Assembly (NCBI RefSeq): GCF_901827155.1
Contig: NZ_LR594659.1
Span: 5,614,501-5,678,500 of the forward strand
Source: Variovorax sp. PBL-H6
GTDB taxonomy: Bacteria > Pseudomonadota > Gammaproteobacteria > Burkholderiales > Burkholderiaceae_C
Length of the DNA stretch: 64,000 nucleotides
Reading direction: 5' to 3'
Within the stretch, counting starts at the first letter, position 1, and each line of letters starts with the position of its first letter. Shown piece after piece: positions 51,558 through 60,498 of this stretch. A program made the position numbers and the translations under genes. The notes under the pieces were generated by a model, which was not told the origin of the DNA, ran no database searches, and saw only the letters and a list, made by a program, of their open reading frames with translations.

Positions 51558-52775
51558 ATGAAGAAACACCGCATGAACCACAGCCTGCGTCCGAACCTCC
51601 TCGCCACGCTGGCGGCGATCACCATGGCGGGCCTGGGGGCGACGGCCCAGGCGCAGAGCTACCCCGTGACTCCGCAGCAGCGCACGACGGCGCAGCAGGC
51701 GGCTCAGGCCGGCGTACCTCTGTCCGAACTGGCACCGAACGCACCCGACGAGTACACGGTCAAGCCGCGCGACACGCTCTGGGCCATCTCCCGCCTTTAT
51801 CTGCGCAGCCCATGGCGCTGGCCCGAGCTGTGGGGCATGAACATGGGCGAGATCCAGAACCCGCACCGCATTTATCCCGGCCAGGTGCTCTACCTCGACA
51901 AGAGCGGCGGTCGCGCGCGGCTCGCGATGCGACGCGGCGGCAGCGGCGCGCCCGAAGGCGGCACCATCAAGCTCTCGCCACGCACGCGGTACGAGTCGCT
52001 GGCGGACATGGCACTGCCCACGCTGAATCCCAGCGTGATCGAACCTTTCCTGGCAGAGCCTGTGGTGGTCGACGCCGCGACACTGGCAACCGCCCCGCGC
52101 ATCGTCGCGGGCAACGACAGCCGCGTGGTGCTGGCGCGCGGTGACCGCGCCTATGCACGCGGTGAGCCCGACGCACCGCTGATGGAAGCGCCCGGCCCGA
52201 TCCGGACCTACCGCGTTTTCCGCAATGCGACACCGCTCAAGGACCCCGGGACGGGCGAAATCCTCGGCTACGAGGCGCAGTACCTGGGCAAGGCCCAGCT
52301 GCAGCGCGGCGAATCGAGCGCCAAGGCAGAGGTGGAGGGCAAGGAGGTCGTGTACCCGGTGCCGGCCACCATCGACATCGTCGCTGCACGCGAGGAAATG
52401 CGCGCTGGCGACCGCCTGCTGCCCGAGCCGCCGCGCCAGCTGCTGAGCTACGTGCCGCGCGCGCCGGCGCAAACCATCGCCGACGGCCGCATCGTCTCGG
52501 TCTATGGCAACGCCGTGCAGTTCGCCGCCCAGAACCAGGTGGTGGCCATCAACAAGGGCACCATCGATGGCATCGAGAACGGGCATGTGCTCGCCATCCT
52601 CAAGAACGGCGACACCATCGTCGACAAGACCGGCGCCGCCAAGGAAATGCTGAAGCTGCCGAACGAGCGCATCGGCCTCCTCATGGTGTTCCGCCCCTTC
52701 GAGCGGGTTTCGTATGCACTGGTGCTCGAGATCAACGACGCGCCGCGCATCGGCGACCTGCTGATCAACCCCTGA
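51558..52775 (+). CDS. LysM-domain periplasmic protein
   Basis: In this 405-residue protein a signal peptide ends AQAQ at about residue 33. A LysM domain at about 62-115 (EYTVKPRDTLWAISRLYL, NPHRIYPGQVLYL) should bind peptidoglycan. The remaining 290 residues are beta-rich without a recognised catalytic motif. It is directly upstream of dprA in many betaproteobacteria, an arrangement recalled from memory. A structural or regulatory cell-wall role is likely. Confidence 0.86.
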   Translation: MKKHRMNHSLRPNLLATLAAITMAGLGATAQAQSYPVTPQQRTTAQQAAQAGVPLSELAPNAPDEYTVKPRDTLWAISRLYLRSPWRWPELWGMNMGEIQNPHRIYPGQVLYLDKSGGRARLAMRRGGSGAPEGGTIKLSPRTRYESLADMALPTLNPSVIEPFLAEPVVVDAATLATAPRIVAGNDSRVVLARGDRAYARGEPDAPLMEAPGPIRTYRVFRNATPLKDPGTGEILGYEAQYLGKAQLQRGESSAKAEVEGKEVVYPVPATIDIVAAREEMRAGDRLLPEPPRQLLSYVPRAPAQTIADGRIVSVYGNAVQFAAQNQVVAINKGTIDGIENGHVLAILKNGDTIVDKTGAAKEMLKLPNERIGLLMVFRPFERVSYALVLEINDAPRIGDLLINP

Positions 52776-52791
52776 CCCGGCTCAGCCTCGC

Positions 52792-53928
52792 GTGGAACGC
52801 GCCGAACTCGCGGGCTGGCTGCGGCTCACGCTGACGCCGGGCATCGGCAACACGGCTGCGCGCAAGCTGCTCGCGGCCTTCGGCCTGCCCGCGGAGATCT
52901 TTGCCCAACCCGCCACGACACTCCGGCAGGTCGTGACCGACGTCCAGGCCGGCGCGCTGCTCGATGCGCCGACGGAACTCGGCGCATTGGTCGACCGCAC
53001 CCTCGAGTGGCTCGGGAGCAACGGCCCGCAGGGCGCGACGCACCGCGTCATCGCGCTGGGCGATCCTGCCTATCCGGCCTCGCTGCTCGAGATGGCCGAT
53101 CCCCCTCTGGTGCTCTACCTGATCGGGCCGGCGCCGCTCGAGCTCGCACAGTTGGTGCGCAGCATCGCGATGGTGGGCAGCCGCAATCCGACGGCGCAGG
53201 GCACCTCGAATGCGCGGGCCTTTGCCCGAGCTTTCGGCGATGCTGGCATTTCGGTGGTGTCAGGGCTGGCGCTCGGCATCGACGGCGCGGCGCACGAGGG
53301 CGCATTGGACGCCGCCACCGATGCGCTCCGGCCGGCGACCGTCGCCGTGGTCGGTACCGGGCTGGACCGTGTCTACCCCGCGCGGCACCACGCGCTGGCG
53401 CAACGCATTGCCGAACGCGGGCTGATCGTGAGCGAATTCCCGTTGGGCACGCCGCCGCTCAACCAGAACTTCCCGAGGCGCAATCGCATCATCGCGGGCC
53501 TCTCGCGCGGCACGCTGGTGGTGGAAGCGGCGCTGCAGTCGGGCTCGCTGATCACTGCGCGGCTCGCGAGCGAGCAGGGCAAGGAGGTGTTCGCCATTCC
53601 GGGTTCTATCCATTCGCCTCAGTCGCGCGGCTGCCATGCCCTGATCCGGCAGGGGGCCAAGCTGGTCGAGACGGTTGGCGACGTGCTCGAGGAGCTGCGC
53701 TTCGACGCGGCCCCCTCGCCAGCCATGCCGCCGCGGGAAGAAGAGTCCGCTTGCCCGGACGGAGGCTTGCTGCAGGCGATGGGCTACGACCCGGCAAGCC
53801 TGGATGCACTGTGTGCGCGCACGGGCCACACGGTTGCCGCCCTGCAGGCGCAACTGCTGGAGCTCGAGCTCGCCGGCCACGTCGCCCGGATGCCCGGCGG
53901 CCTGTTCCAGCGAGTCGCCCAAGGCTGA
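52792..53928 (+). CDS. dprA: DNA processing protein DprA
   Basis: The protein binds incoming single-stranded DNA and loads RecA in natural transformation. It is 378 residues from GTG at 52792. The Rossmann-like core has MVGSRNPTAQG, VVSGLALGIDGAAHEGAL, GTGLDRVYPARH and NFPRRNRIIAGLSRGTLVVEA, all conserved. A C-terminal winged-helix segment follows at about 320-375. It is 16 bases after the LysM gene. Confidence 0.96.
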   Translation: MERAELAGWLRLTLTPGIGNTAARKLLAAFGLPAEIFAQPATTLRQVVTDVQAGALLDAPTELGALVDRTLEWLGSNGPQGATHRVIALGDPAYPASLLEMADPPLVLYLIGPAPLELAQLVRSIAMVGSRNPTAQGTSNARAFARAFGDAGISVVSGLALGIDGAAHEGALDAATDALRPATVAVVGTGLDRVYPARHHALAQRIAERGLIVSEFPLGTPPLNQNFPRRNRIIAGLSRGTLVVEAALQSGSLITARLASEQGKEVFAIPGSIHSPQSRGCHALIRQGAKLVETVGDVLEELRFDAAPSPAMPPREEESACPDGGLLQAMGYDPASLDALCARTGHTVAALQAQLLELELAGHVARMPGGLFQRVAQG

Positions 53929-53991
53929 GCGCTTCTTGCGTCGCGCTGGGAAGGCAACCGCGCCGACTCGAACCTGGGCTATATTGGCTCC

Positions 53992-54501
53992 ATGTTCGAA
54001 GTGCTCGTGTACGTGTACGAAAACTACTGGCGGGGCGATGCCTGTCCCCAGGCCGAGCAACTGGGCCGCAAACTCAGCGCCCAGGGCTTCGATCCCCAGG
54101 AGATCCGCGACGCCTTGCACTGGCTCGACGGGCTGAGTCTCGCCACCCAGGGCATCCAGCTCACCCGACATACCGAGGGCACCAGCGCCACGGTGAGCCT
54201 GGAAGGTCCGGCGGCGATGCCCGAATCGCCGGGCTCCATGCGCATCTATTCGATGGCCGAGCAGGAACACCTGGGCGCAGAGTGCCTCGGCTTCGTCAGC
54301 TTCCTGGAGTCCTCGGGCGTGCTGCCGACTGGCTTGCGCGAGATCGTGATCGATCGCGCCATGGCCACGACAGGCGATCCGCTGGAGCTCGGCGAGCTCA
54401 AGATCATCGTGCTGATGGTGCATTGGAGCACCGGCGTCGAGCCCGACACTCTCGTGCTCGACGAGCTCTGCGACAACACGGTGGACCGCGTCGCCCATTG
54501 A
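53992..54501 (+). CDS. smg: Smg family protein (DUF494)
   Basis: This 169-residue protein shows the DUF494 pattern: MFEVLVYVYENYWRGD at the start, GFDPQEIRDALHWLDGL, RIYSMAEQEHLGAECLGFVSFLE and the end VLDELCDN. Its function is not established, but it sits next to dprA in many proteobacteria, as here. It converges on the DUF1631 gene, with 10 bases between. Confidence 0.93.
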   Translation: MFEVLVYVYENYWRGDACPQAEQLGRKLSAQGFDPQEIRDALHWLDGLSLATQGIQLTRHTEGTSATVSLEGPAAMPESPGSMRIYSMAEQEHLGAECLGFVSFLESSGVLPTGLREIVIDRAMATTGDPLELGELKIIVLMVHWSTGVEPDTLVLDELCDNTVDRVAH

Positions 54502-54511
54502 GCTGCTGGCC

Positions 54512-56920
54512 TCAGTTCAAGAGCCGCTCCGGATTCGCGTCCAGCTTGGCCAGCGCTTCACGGGTAGCCCGCACGGTGAGGGTTTCTTCCTCGGCGGGCA
54601 CCAGCAGTCCGGCCTGCAGATAGGACGCCAGCCGCCCCACCTGAATCAGGAAGCTTCGCCCGTCGCTGGAGGCGAACAGGTGCAGCTGCTTGCGCTCACT
54701 GCGCCAGACGAACTGGACCTGGCTGACCCGGTCGTTGTGGTCGAGCATGAACCAGGTGCCGACCTGCAGCTCGTGTGCCCACTGGAGCATGTCCTCGCCG
54801 ACCTTGGTGCCGGTATCGGGGACAACCTCGAGGGAGGCGGCGTCCACACCCAGCAGCAGTTCGATGCTCGCGGCATCCAGCGGCAGGTCGGTTGCATCGC
54901 CCGCGTCCGTGACGAAATCCTCGAGATTGGCCAGGCGCTTGGCCATGGCTTCGATCTTGGCCGGCGGAATGGCCTCGGTCTTGGACAGGAATGCATCGGA
55001 AAGCGTCGAGCCGATGACCTTGATCTGCGCCTCCTGCGGCTCGCCCTCGATGCCCAGCAGGCTCATGCCCTGGCGCAGGCGCTGCAGCAGCTGGGGCAGG
55101 TCCTGGATCACACGGGCGCGATCGTTGCGGTTGGGCTTGGCACTGGCAGCCCACACCAGATCGGACGCAGCGCGCTTGAGGGTGACGGTCTGATCGTCCT
55201 GGGCGCCATAGCGCAGCGCCGCGATCGCCAACACCTCAGCCCAGATCTTGAACAGGAACTCACGGATCTCCTCGCGCACCGGCATGTCGTTGAGCATCTT
55301 GCGCAACTCGATGGTGTACTGGATCGCCATCGTCTCCTTCTGCTCGACCTGCTGCGCCACGCTCATCACGCGCTGGGTTGCATCGCTTTGCGTCAGGTAC
55401 TTGTTGAGGAAGGCGACGAATTCGTCGAACACCAGCTTGAATACCCGCTGGCCGGTCTCCGGGTATTGCTCGATCACCTGCACCACGCGGCGGATCTCGC
55501 CCTCCAGCGCACTGCCCGAAATGGCTGCGGCATCGAAACCCATCACGCAGGAACCCATGCGGTCGATCAGCATGCGCGCCGGATGCTGCAGCGTGCCGAA
55601 GAACTCCGGTTCGGCGATCGCGACTCACAGCACCGGCATCTGCAGGCGCGCAAACCAGACGCGCGCCGAAAACGGGATGCGCTCCTCGGCCAGGATGGCC
55701 TGGAACATCAGCGCCACGATCTCGACCGTGGCCTTGTCGGCGGTGGTCGGCGCCTTCTTCTTGAGCTCGCTGGTACGCCGGCGGAGCTCGGCCGCCGTCT
55801 GGTGCATCGCCGTGGCCTCGTCGCCGACCACGTACTGCGACGCCATCGCCTGGTAAGCGGCCTCGGCGTCGGCGATGGCGGCGGCAAAAGCCGGCGCGGC
55901 CAGGCCGACGCCAGCGCCACGACCGCCCGGACCTCCTGCGGAGCCGGCAGCCGGCCCCTGGGTGCCCGGCGTGCGCATCTGGCTCAGGTCGCCGCCGATG
56001 CGAGCAGTCACGAAACGCTTGAGGTTGAGCAGCACGCCTTGCGCGCGCTGGCGTGCCATTACCAGTGGGGAGCCGCCGGTGGCGACCAGGGTGTCGCCGC
56101 CCGCCGTGCCTGGCCCGCGACCCGCACCCACGCCGATCGCCGCCGGGGCGAAGCTGCCCGGGGCCGCGCCGAAACCGCCCGGCATCGCTTGAGCACCGCC
56201 CATGTTGAAGGAGGCGCTGCCCGGCTGGGAGGAGCGTGCAAAACTGCCGCCCAGCGGCGCGCTGTTGGAACCCGCGCTACCGGTTCGCTTGACGAAACTT
56301 TTCAGATCGATCTCAGGCATCACGCCGCGTTCGATCAGGAAGGCATTGGCGTCTTTGTAAGCCGCCACCACCACCTCGACCAGGCGCTGCTGCACCACAT
56401 CCTGCACGCGGGCCCAGGTCTCACGGCTCAATCCGGCGGCCAGCCACTGGTCGACCAGAGTCCGGGCCAGCGCCTCGGGCTTGAGCACGTCCTTGGGGTC
56501 CAGCTCGCCGGTTCCTTCCAGGTGCTGGATGCGCAGGCGCAAGTCGTTGAGCTCGAACTGGGCCTTGTCCTGGATGGACTGTGCCAGGCGCGACGACAGG
56601 ATGTTGGTCTCCACCACCTCGTCGCCGATCAGCTCAAGGCGCAGCCCACCGGTGGAGCCGCTCTGGACGACGCCAATCAGCGCCTTGCGCCATGCGCTCT
56701 GCGACATCGGCACCCAGCTGGAGCCCTGGGCCTGGTAGGCCAGGTAGTCGTCGCGGTGCTGCTGCATCTCGCGGACGCTGGCGGTCATCCCGGCCAGCGC
56801 TGCCAGCCGCTCGCGGACCGCAAGAGCGATGGGTGCGATCGCCCCTTCCGTGGCGGCAACGAACCGCTCGCGGGTCTCACGGGCGAGCTGCTGGGAAGAG
56901 GCGGGTGACCGCGAGATCAT
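54512..56920 (-). pseudogene. DUF1631 protein gene interrupted by an in-frame TGA
   Basis: The minus-strand frame is continuous from ATG at 56920 to the stop at 54512 (803 codons) except for one TGA at 55625-55627. The N-terminal 431 residues and the C-terminal about 370 residues join in the same frame with no shift, and both parts look like one DUF1631 protein. The TGA lies between LQMPVL and VAIAEPEFFGTLQHPARMLIDRMGS, where an Arg is likely, so a CGA to TGA change would explain it. Options are a real nonsense mutation, a sequence error, or readthrough. The function of DUF1631 is unknown. A reinitiation ATG exists at 55573. Confidence 0.8.
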
Positions 56921-57054
56921 GTGAGAGGCGAAGACGGCAATTGGAACGGCTCAACAACTTCGAGCTTGCATCGTGAAGCGTAACCGCACAAGGGCACCGG
57001 ATGCATCTCGCCAACCCGAATTCGCACAGCCCGGCCAGCCAGGTGCCGCGCCGG

Positions 57055-58005
57055 TCACACCGTGGCGCCGGCGTTCGGGTCGTCCGGATCGCCTTGCTTG
57101 GATGCCGTCTTGACCAGGTCCTCGCGCTTCACGCCCAGCCACATCGCGATCGCGGCCGCCACGAACGCGGAAGAGTAGATGCCGAACAGAATGCCGATGG
57201 TCAGCGCCAAGGCGAAATAGTGCAGTGTCGGGCCGCCGAAGAAAAACATCGACAGCACCACGAGCTGCGTCGAGCCGTGGGTAATGATGGTGCGGCTGAT
57301 GGTGGAGGTGATCGCGTTATCGATCACCTCGCGAGTCGTCATCTTGCGGTAGCGCCGGAAATTCTCGCGCACCCGGTCGAAGATCACGACCGACTCATTG
57401 ACCGAGTAGCCCAGCACCGCCAGCACCGCCGCCAGCACCGCCAGGGAGAACTCCCATTGGAAGAAGGCGAAGAACCCCAGGATGATGACCACGTCGTGGA
57501 GATTGGCCAGCACCGTGGCGAGCGCGAACTTCCATTCGAAGCGGAAGGCCAGGTAGATCATGATGCCGACCACCACCATGCCCAGCGCCTTGAGGCCGTT
57601 GGTGGTGAGCTCCTCGCCCACCTGAGGGCCGACAAATTCGTTGCCGCGCAGGGTGGCGGAGGCGTCGACCGCCTTCAGCGCCCCGATCACCTGCTCGCTC
57701 TGCTGCGCCGAGGTCTGGCCCTTCTGCACCGGCAGGCGGATCTGGATGTCGCGCGAGGTGCCGTAGTTCTGCACCTGCACGTCGGGGTAGCCGAGCTTGG
57801 CAATGGTCTCGCGCACCTTGCCCACGTCCACCGACTGCTGGTAGGCGACCTCCATGACTGTACCGCCGGTGAACTCCACCGACAGGTGCAGGCCGCGGTG
57901 GAACAGGAAGAAGACGGCCAGCAGGAAGGTGAGGACGGAGATCGCGTTCAGCACCAGCGCATAGCGCATGAACGGGATCGTGCGGTGGATTCGGAAGAAC
58001 TCCAT
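57055..58005 (-). CDS. secF: Protein translocase subunit SecF
   Basis: This inner-membrane protein of 316 residues has six helices and a periplasmic domain. It works with SecD to pull preproteins outward using the proton gradient. LSVEFTGGTVMEVAY, VVIILGFFAFFQWEF, YSVNESVVIFDRVREN and a C-terminal FGIYSSAFVAAAIAMWLG are the SecF hallmarks. It lies 14 bases after secD. Confidence 0.96.
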   Translation of the reverse strand: MEFFRIHRTIPFMRYALVLNAISVLTFLLAVFFLFHRGLHLSVEFTGGTVMEVAYQQSVDVGKVRETIAKLGYPDVQVQNYGTSRDIQIRLPVQKGQTSAQQSEQVIGALKAVDASATLRGNEFVGPQVGEELTTNGLKALGMVVVGIMIYLAFRFEWKFALATVLANLHDVVIILGFFAFFQWEFSLAVLAAVLAVLGYSVNESVVIFDRVRENFRRYRKMTTREVIDNAITSTISRTIITHGSTQLVVLSMFFFGGPTLHYFALALTIGILFGIYSSAFVAAAIAMWLGVKREDLVKTASKQGDPDDPNAGATV

Positions 58006-58019
58006 GGTTCAGTGCTCCC

Positions 58020-59900
58020 TTACTTGGCCGCTGCGGCGGCGTTGTCGGCGCCTGGCTTCCAGACCGTGCCGATGGACAGGCTCTTGAGCTTCTTCTTGCG
58101 GCCGTACCAGAGATTCACGAGGCCGCGCGAGAAGAACACGGCCGAGAACATCGAGGTGACGATGCCGATGCAATGCACGACCGCGAAGCCGCGCACCGGC
58201 CCCGAGCCGAAGGCCAGCAGGGCAACGCCGGCGATCAGCGTGGTGACATTGGAGTCGAGGATGGTGCCCCAGGCGCGCTCGTAGCCCGCGTGGATGGCGG
58301 CTTGCGGCGAGGCGCCATTGCGCAATTCCTCGCGAACGCGCTCGTTGATCAGCACGTTGGAGTCGATGGCCACGCCGATCGCCAGCGCCATGGCGGCGAT
58401 GCCAGGCAGTGTGAGCGTGGCCTGCAGCATGGAAAGGATGGCCACCAGCAGCAGCAGGTTGACCGCCAGCGCGACCGACGAGAACAGGCCGAACAGCATG
58501 TAGTAGACGCACATGAACACCATGATCGCGGCGAAGCCGTACATCACGCTGTCGAAACCCTTCTGGATGTTGTCGGCGCCCAGGCTCGGGCCGATGGTGC
58601 GCTCCTGGATGATCTCCATCGGCGCAGCAAGCGAGCCGGCGCGCAGCAGCAGTGCCAGGTCGTTGGCTTCCACTACGTTCATCGAACCCGAGATCTGGAA
58701 GCGGTTGCCCAGCTCGCCATTGATCGAAGGCGCCGTGAGCACCTCGCCCTTGCCCTTCTCGAAGATCAGCATGGCCATGCGCTTGCGGTAGTTCTCCCGG
58801 CTGACGTCGCGCATGATGCGGCCGCCCTTGGCGTCCATGGTCAGGTCGACCTTGGGCTGCTGGGTCTGGGAGTCGAAGCCGGGCTGGGCGTCGGTGAGGT
58901 TCTCGCCGGTCACCAGGACCTGCTTCTTGACGATCACCGTGCGGCCCTCGCGGTCGAGGAATTTCTCGGAGCCGAAGGGCACCGGGCCGCTGCCGGTCTC
59001 GGCTGCGCGACCCTCGGCGGACTCATCCACCAGGCGCATCTCGAGGGTGGCGGTGCGCCCCAGGATGTCCTTGGCCTTGGCCGTGTCCTGCACGCCCGGC
59101 AGCTGCACCACGATGCGGTCCAGCCCTTGCTGCTGGATCACCGGCTCGGCCACGCCCAGCTCGTTGATCCGGTTGTGCAGCGTCGTGATGTTCTGCTTGA
59201 GCGCCGCGTCCTGCAGCCGGCGCGCCGCCTCGGGCTTGATCGTGGCCGTGAGCCGCCACTCGCTGCCATCCTGGCTGTCGGTGGTGGCGAGGTCGGGGAA
59301 CTGGTCCTGGATCAGCGCCTTGGTTGCCGCCAGCGCCGCGGCGTCGCGGAAACGCACCTCGATGGCCTGGCCGTTGCGTGTGACCGCGGCGCCGCGGATG
59401 TTCTTGTCGCGCAGCCCCGAGCGCAGGTCATTGGAGAAGGATTCCGCCTTCTTGTCGATGGCGCCCTTCATGTCGACCTGCAGCAGGAAGTCGACGCCGC
59501 CGCGCAGATCCAGGCCCAGGTACATGGGATAGGCATGCAGGGCGGTCAGCCAGGCGGGCGAACGCGACACCAGGTTGAGGGCCACGACGTAGGGCGGATC
59601 GCTCGGGTCCGGCACCAGCGTGCGCTGCAGCACGTCGCGGGCCTTCAGCTGGTCGTCCGTGGTGGCAAAGCGCGCCCGCACCGAGTTGGCGTCGAGCGTC
59701 AGCAGGTCCGGCGTGAGGCCGGCCGCCTTCAATGCCTCGGCCACGCGAGCCTGAGTCCCGGCGTCGATCTTGACGATCGACTTGCCCGAGGACACCTGCA
59801 CCGCAGGCGCCTCGCCGAAGAAATTGGGAAGGGCATAGATCAGCCCCACGAGCAGCACGACGACGATGATCGCGTACTTCCAGACCGGGTAACGGTTCAT
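58020..59900 (-). CDS. secD: Protein translocase subunit SecD
   Basis: This 626-residue inner-membrane protein starts with one helix (NRYPVWKYAIIVVVLLVGL), then a large periplasmic domain with LGLDLRGGVDFLLQVDM and IVVQLPGVQDTAKAKDILGRTATLEMRLVDE. Five further helices follow, with SLGADNIQKGF and AIDSNVLINERVREEL. All are characteristic. It is between yajC and secF. Confidence 0.96.
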   Translation of the reverse strand: MNRYPVWKYAIIVVVLLVGLIYALPNFFGEAPAVQVSSGKSIVKIDAGTQARVAEALKAAGLTPDLLTLDANSVRARFATTDDQLKARDVLQRTLVPDPSDPPYVVALNLVSRSPAWLTALHAYPMYLGLDLRGGVDFLLQVDMKGAIDKKAESFSNDLRSGLRDKNIRGAAVTRNGQAIEVRFRDAAALAATKALIQDQFPDLATTDSQDGSEWRLTATIKPEAARRLQDAALKQNITTLHNRINELGVAEPVIQQQGLDRIVVQLPGVQDTAKAKDILGRTATLEMRLVDESAEGRAAETGSGPVPFGSEKFLDREGRTVIVKKQVLVTGENLTDAQPGFDSQTQQPKVDLTMDAKGGRIMRDVSRENYRKRMAMLIFEKGKGEVLTAPSINGELGNRFQISGSMNVVEANDLALLLRAGSLAAPMEIIQERTIGPSLGADNIQKGFDSVMYGFAAIMVFMCVYYMLFGLFSSVALAVNLLLLVAILSMLQATLTLPGIAAMALAIGVAIDSNVLINERVREELRNGASPQAAIHAGYERAWGTILDSNVTTLIAGVALLAFGSGPVRGFAVVHCIGIVTSMFSAVFFSRGLVNLWYGRKKKLKSLSIGTVWKPGADNAAAAAK

Positions 59901-59946
59901 CTAGTCAACCTCGAAGGACGCGGCGCGAAGCACCCACGTTTTCTCC

Positions 59947-60279
59947 TTACTTAATTGCACCTTTGGGCAGGACCTGGACCACCGCGCTGCGCTGCAGCTG
60001 CACCTCGACGCCCTTGGCGATCTCCACCGTCAGGTACTGCTCGCCGATCTGCGTGATCTTGCCGAGCAGGCCCCCGGCGGTAGCGACCTCGTCGCCCTTG
60101 GCCAAGGCATCGATCATGGCGCGCGATTCCTTCTGGCGCTTCATCTGCGGGCGGATCATCACGAAATACAGCACCACGAACATCAGCACCAGCGGCAGCA
60201 TGCTGCCGAGGGAGGACATCATGTCGCTGCCACCGGCAGCAGCAGGCGCGGTCTGGGCGAAAGCGGAGGAAATGAACAA
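59947..60279 (-). CDS. yajC: Preprotein translocase accessory subunit YajC
   Basis: This 110-residue protein has one membrane helix (LPLVLMFVVLYFVMI) followed by RPQMKRQKE and GDEVATAGGLLGKI, the YajC signature. TTG at 60279 is the chosen start: GGAG lies 7 bases before it and the protein then begins like its relatives (FISSAFAQ). No ATG fits. It is 46 bases upstream of secD, in the usual yajC-secD-secF order. Confidence 0.93.
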   Translation of the reverse strand: MFISSAFAQTAPAAAGGSDMMSSLGSMLPLVLMFVVLYFVMIRPQMKRQKESRAMIDALAKGDEVATAGGLLGKITQIGEQYLTVEIAKGVEVQLQRSAVVQVLPKGAIK

Positions 60280-60314
60280 GGGAAGTCTCCAGCAGAGAGG
60301 AAGGTATGAGTGCG

Positions 60315-60327
60315 GCCCCCTGGGGGC
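60315..60327. other. Palindrome in the yajC leader
   Basis: GCCCCC-T-GGGGGC is a perfect palindrome about 35 bases upstream of the yajC start. It may form an mRNA hairpin or be a remnant of the dispersed repeat, which has similar C/G arms. Confidence 0.3.
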
Positions 60328-60423
60328 TCGCGATTCTGCGCAGTGCATGGCATGGGCCATGGAACAGACGCGCTGAGGCGGGGCTGGGCCCCGCAGAACA
60401 TCGCGCATTGTATTCGGCGGCGC

Positions 60424-60454
60424 TCACCCCGCCGGAGCTAAGCCGGCAGGGTGA
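60424..60454. terminator. Strong inverted repeat after the ior gene
   Basis: TCACCC-C-GCCGG and CCGGC-A-GGGTGA form a 12-position stem with one mismatch and a 7-base loop. It is 45 bases downstream of the indolepyruvate oxidoreductase stop on the minus strand. No T-tract follows, so it may act with Rho or as a stabilising 3' hairpin. Confidence 0.5.
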
Positions 60455-60498
60455 ACAGGGCTTTGAGTGCCGCCTCGCCGGTCGCCCTCCTGCAAGCC

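Noticed and set aside
55625..55627. TGA in the DUF1631 gene considered as a selenocysteine codon
   Set aside because: No obvious selenocysteine-insertion stem-loop follows the codon, the residue is not in a redox motif, and an Arg codon change explains it more simply.
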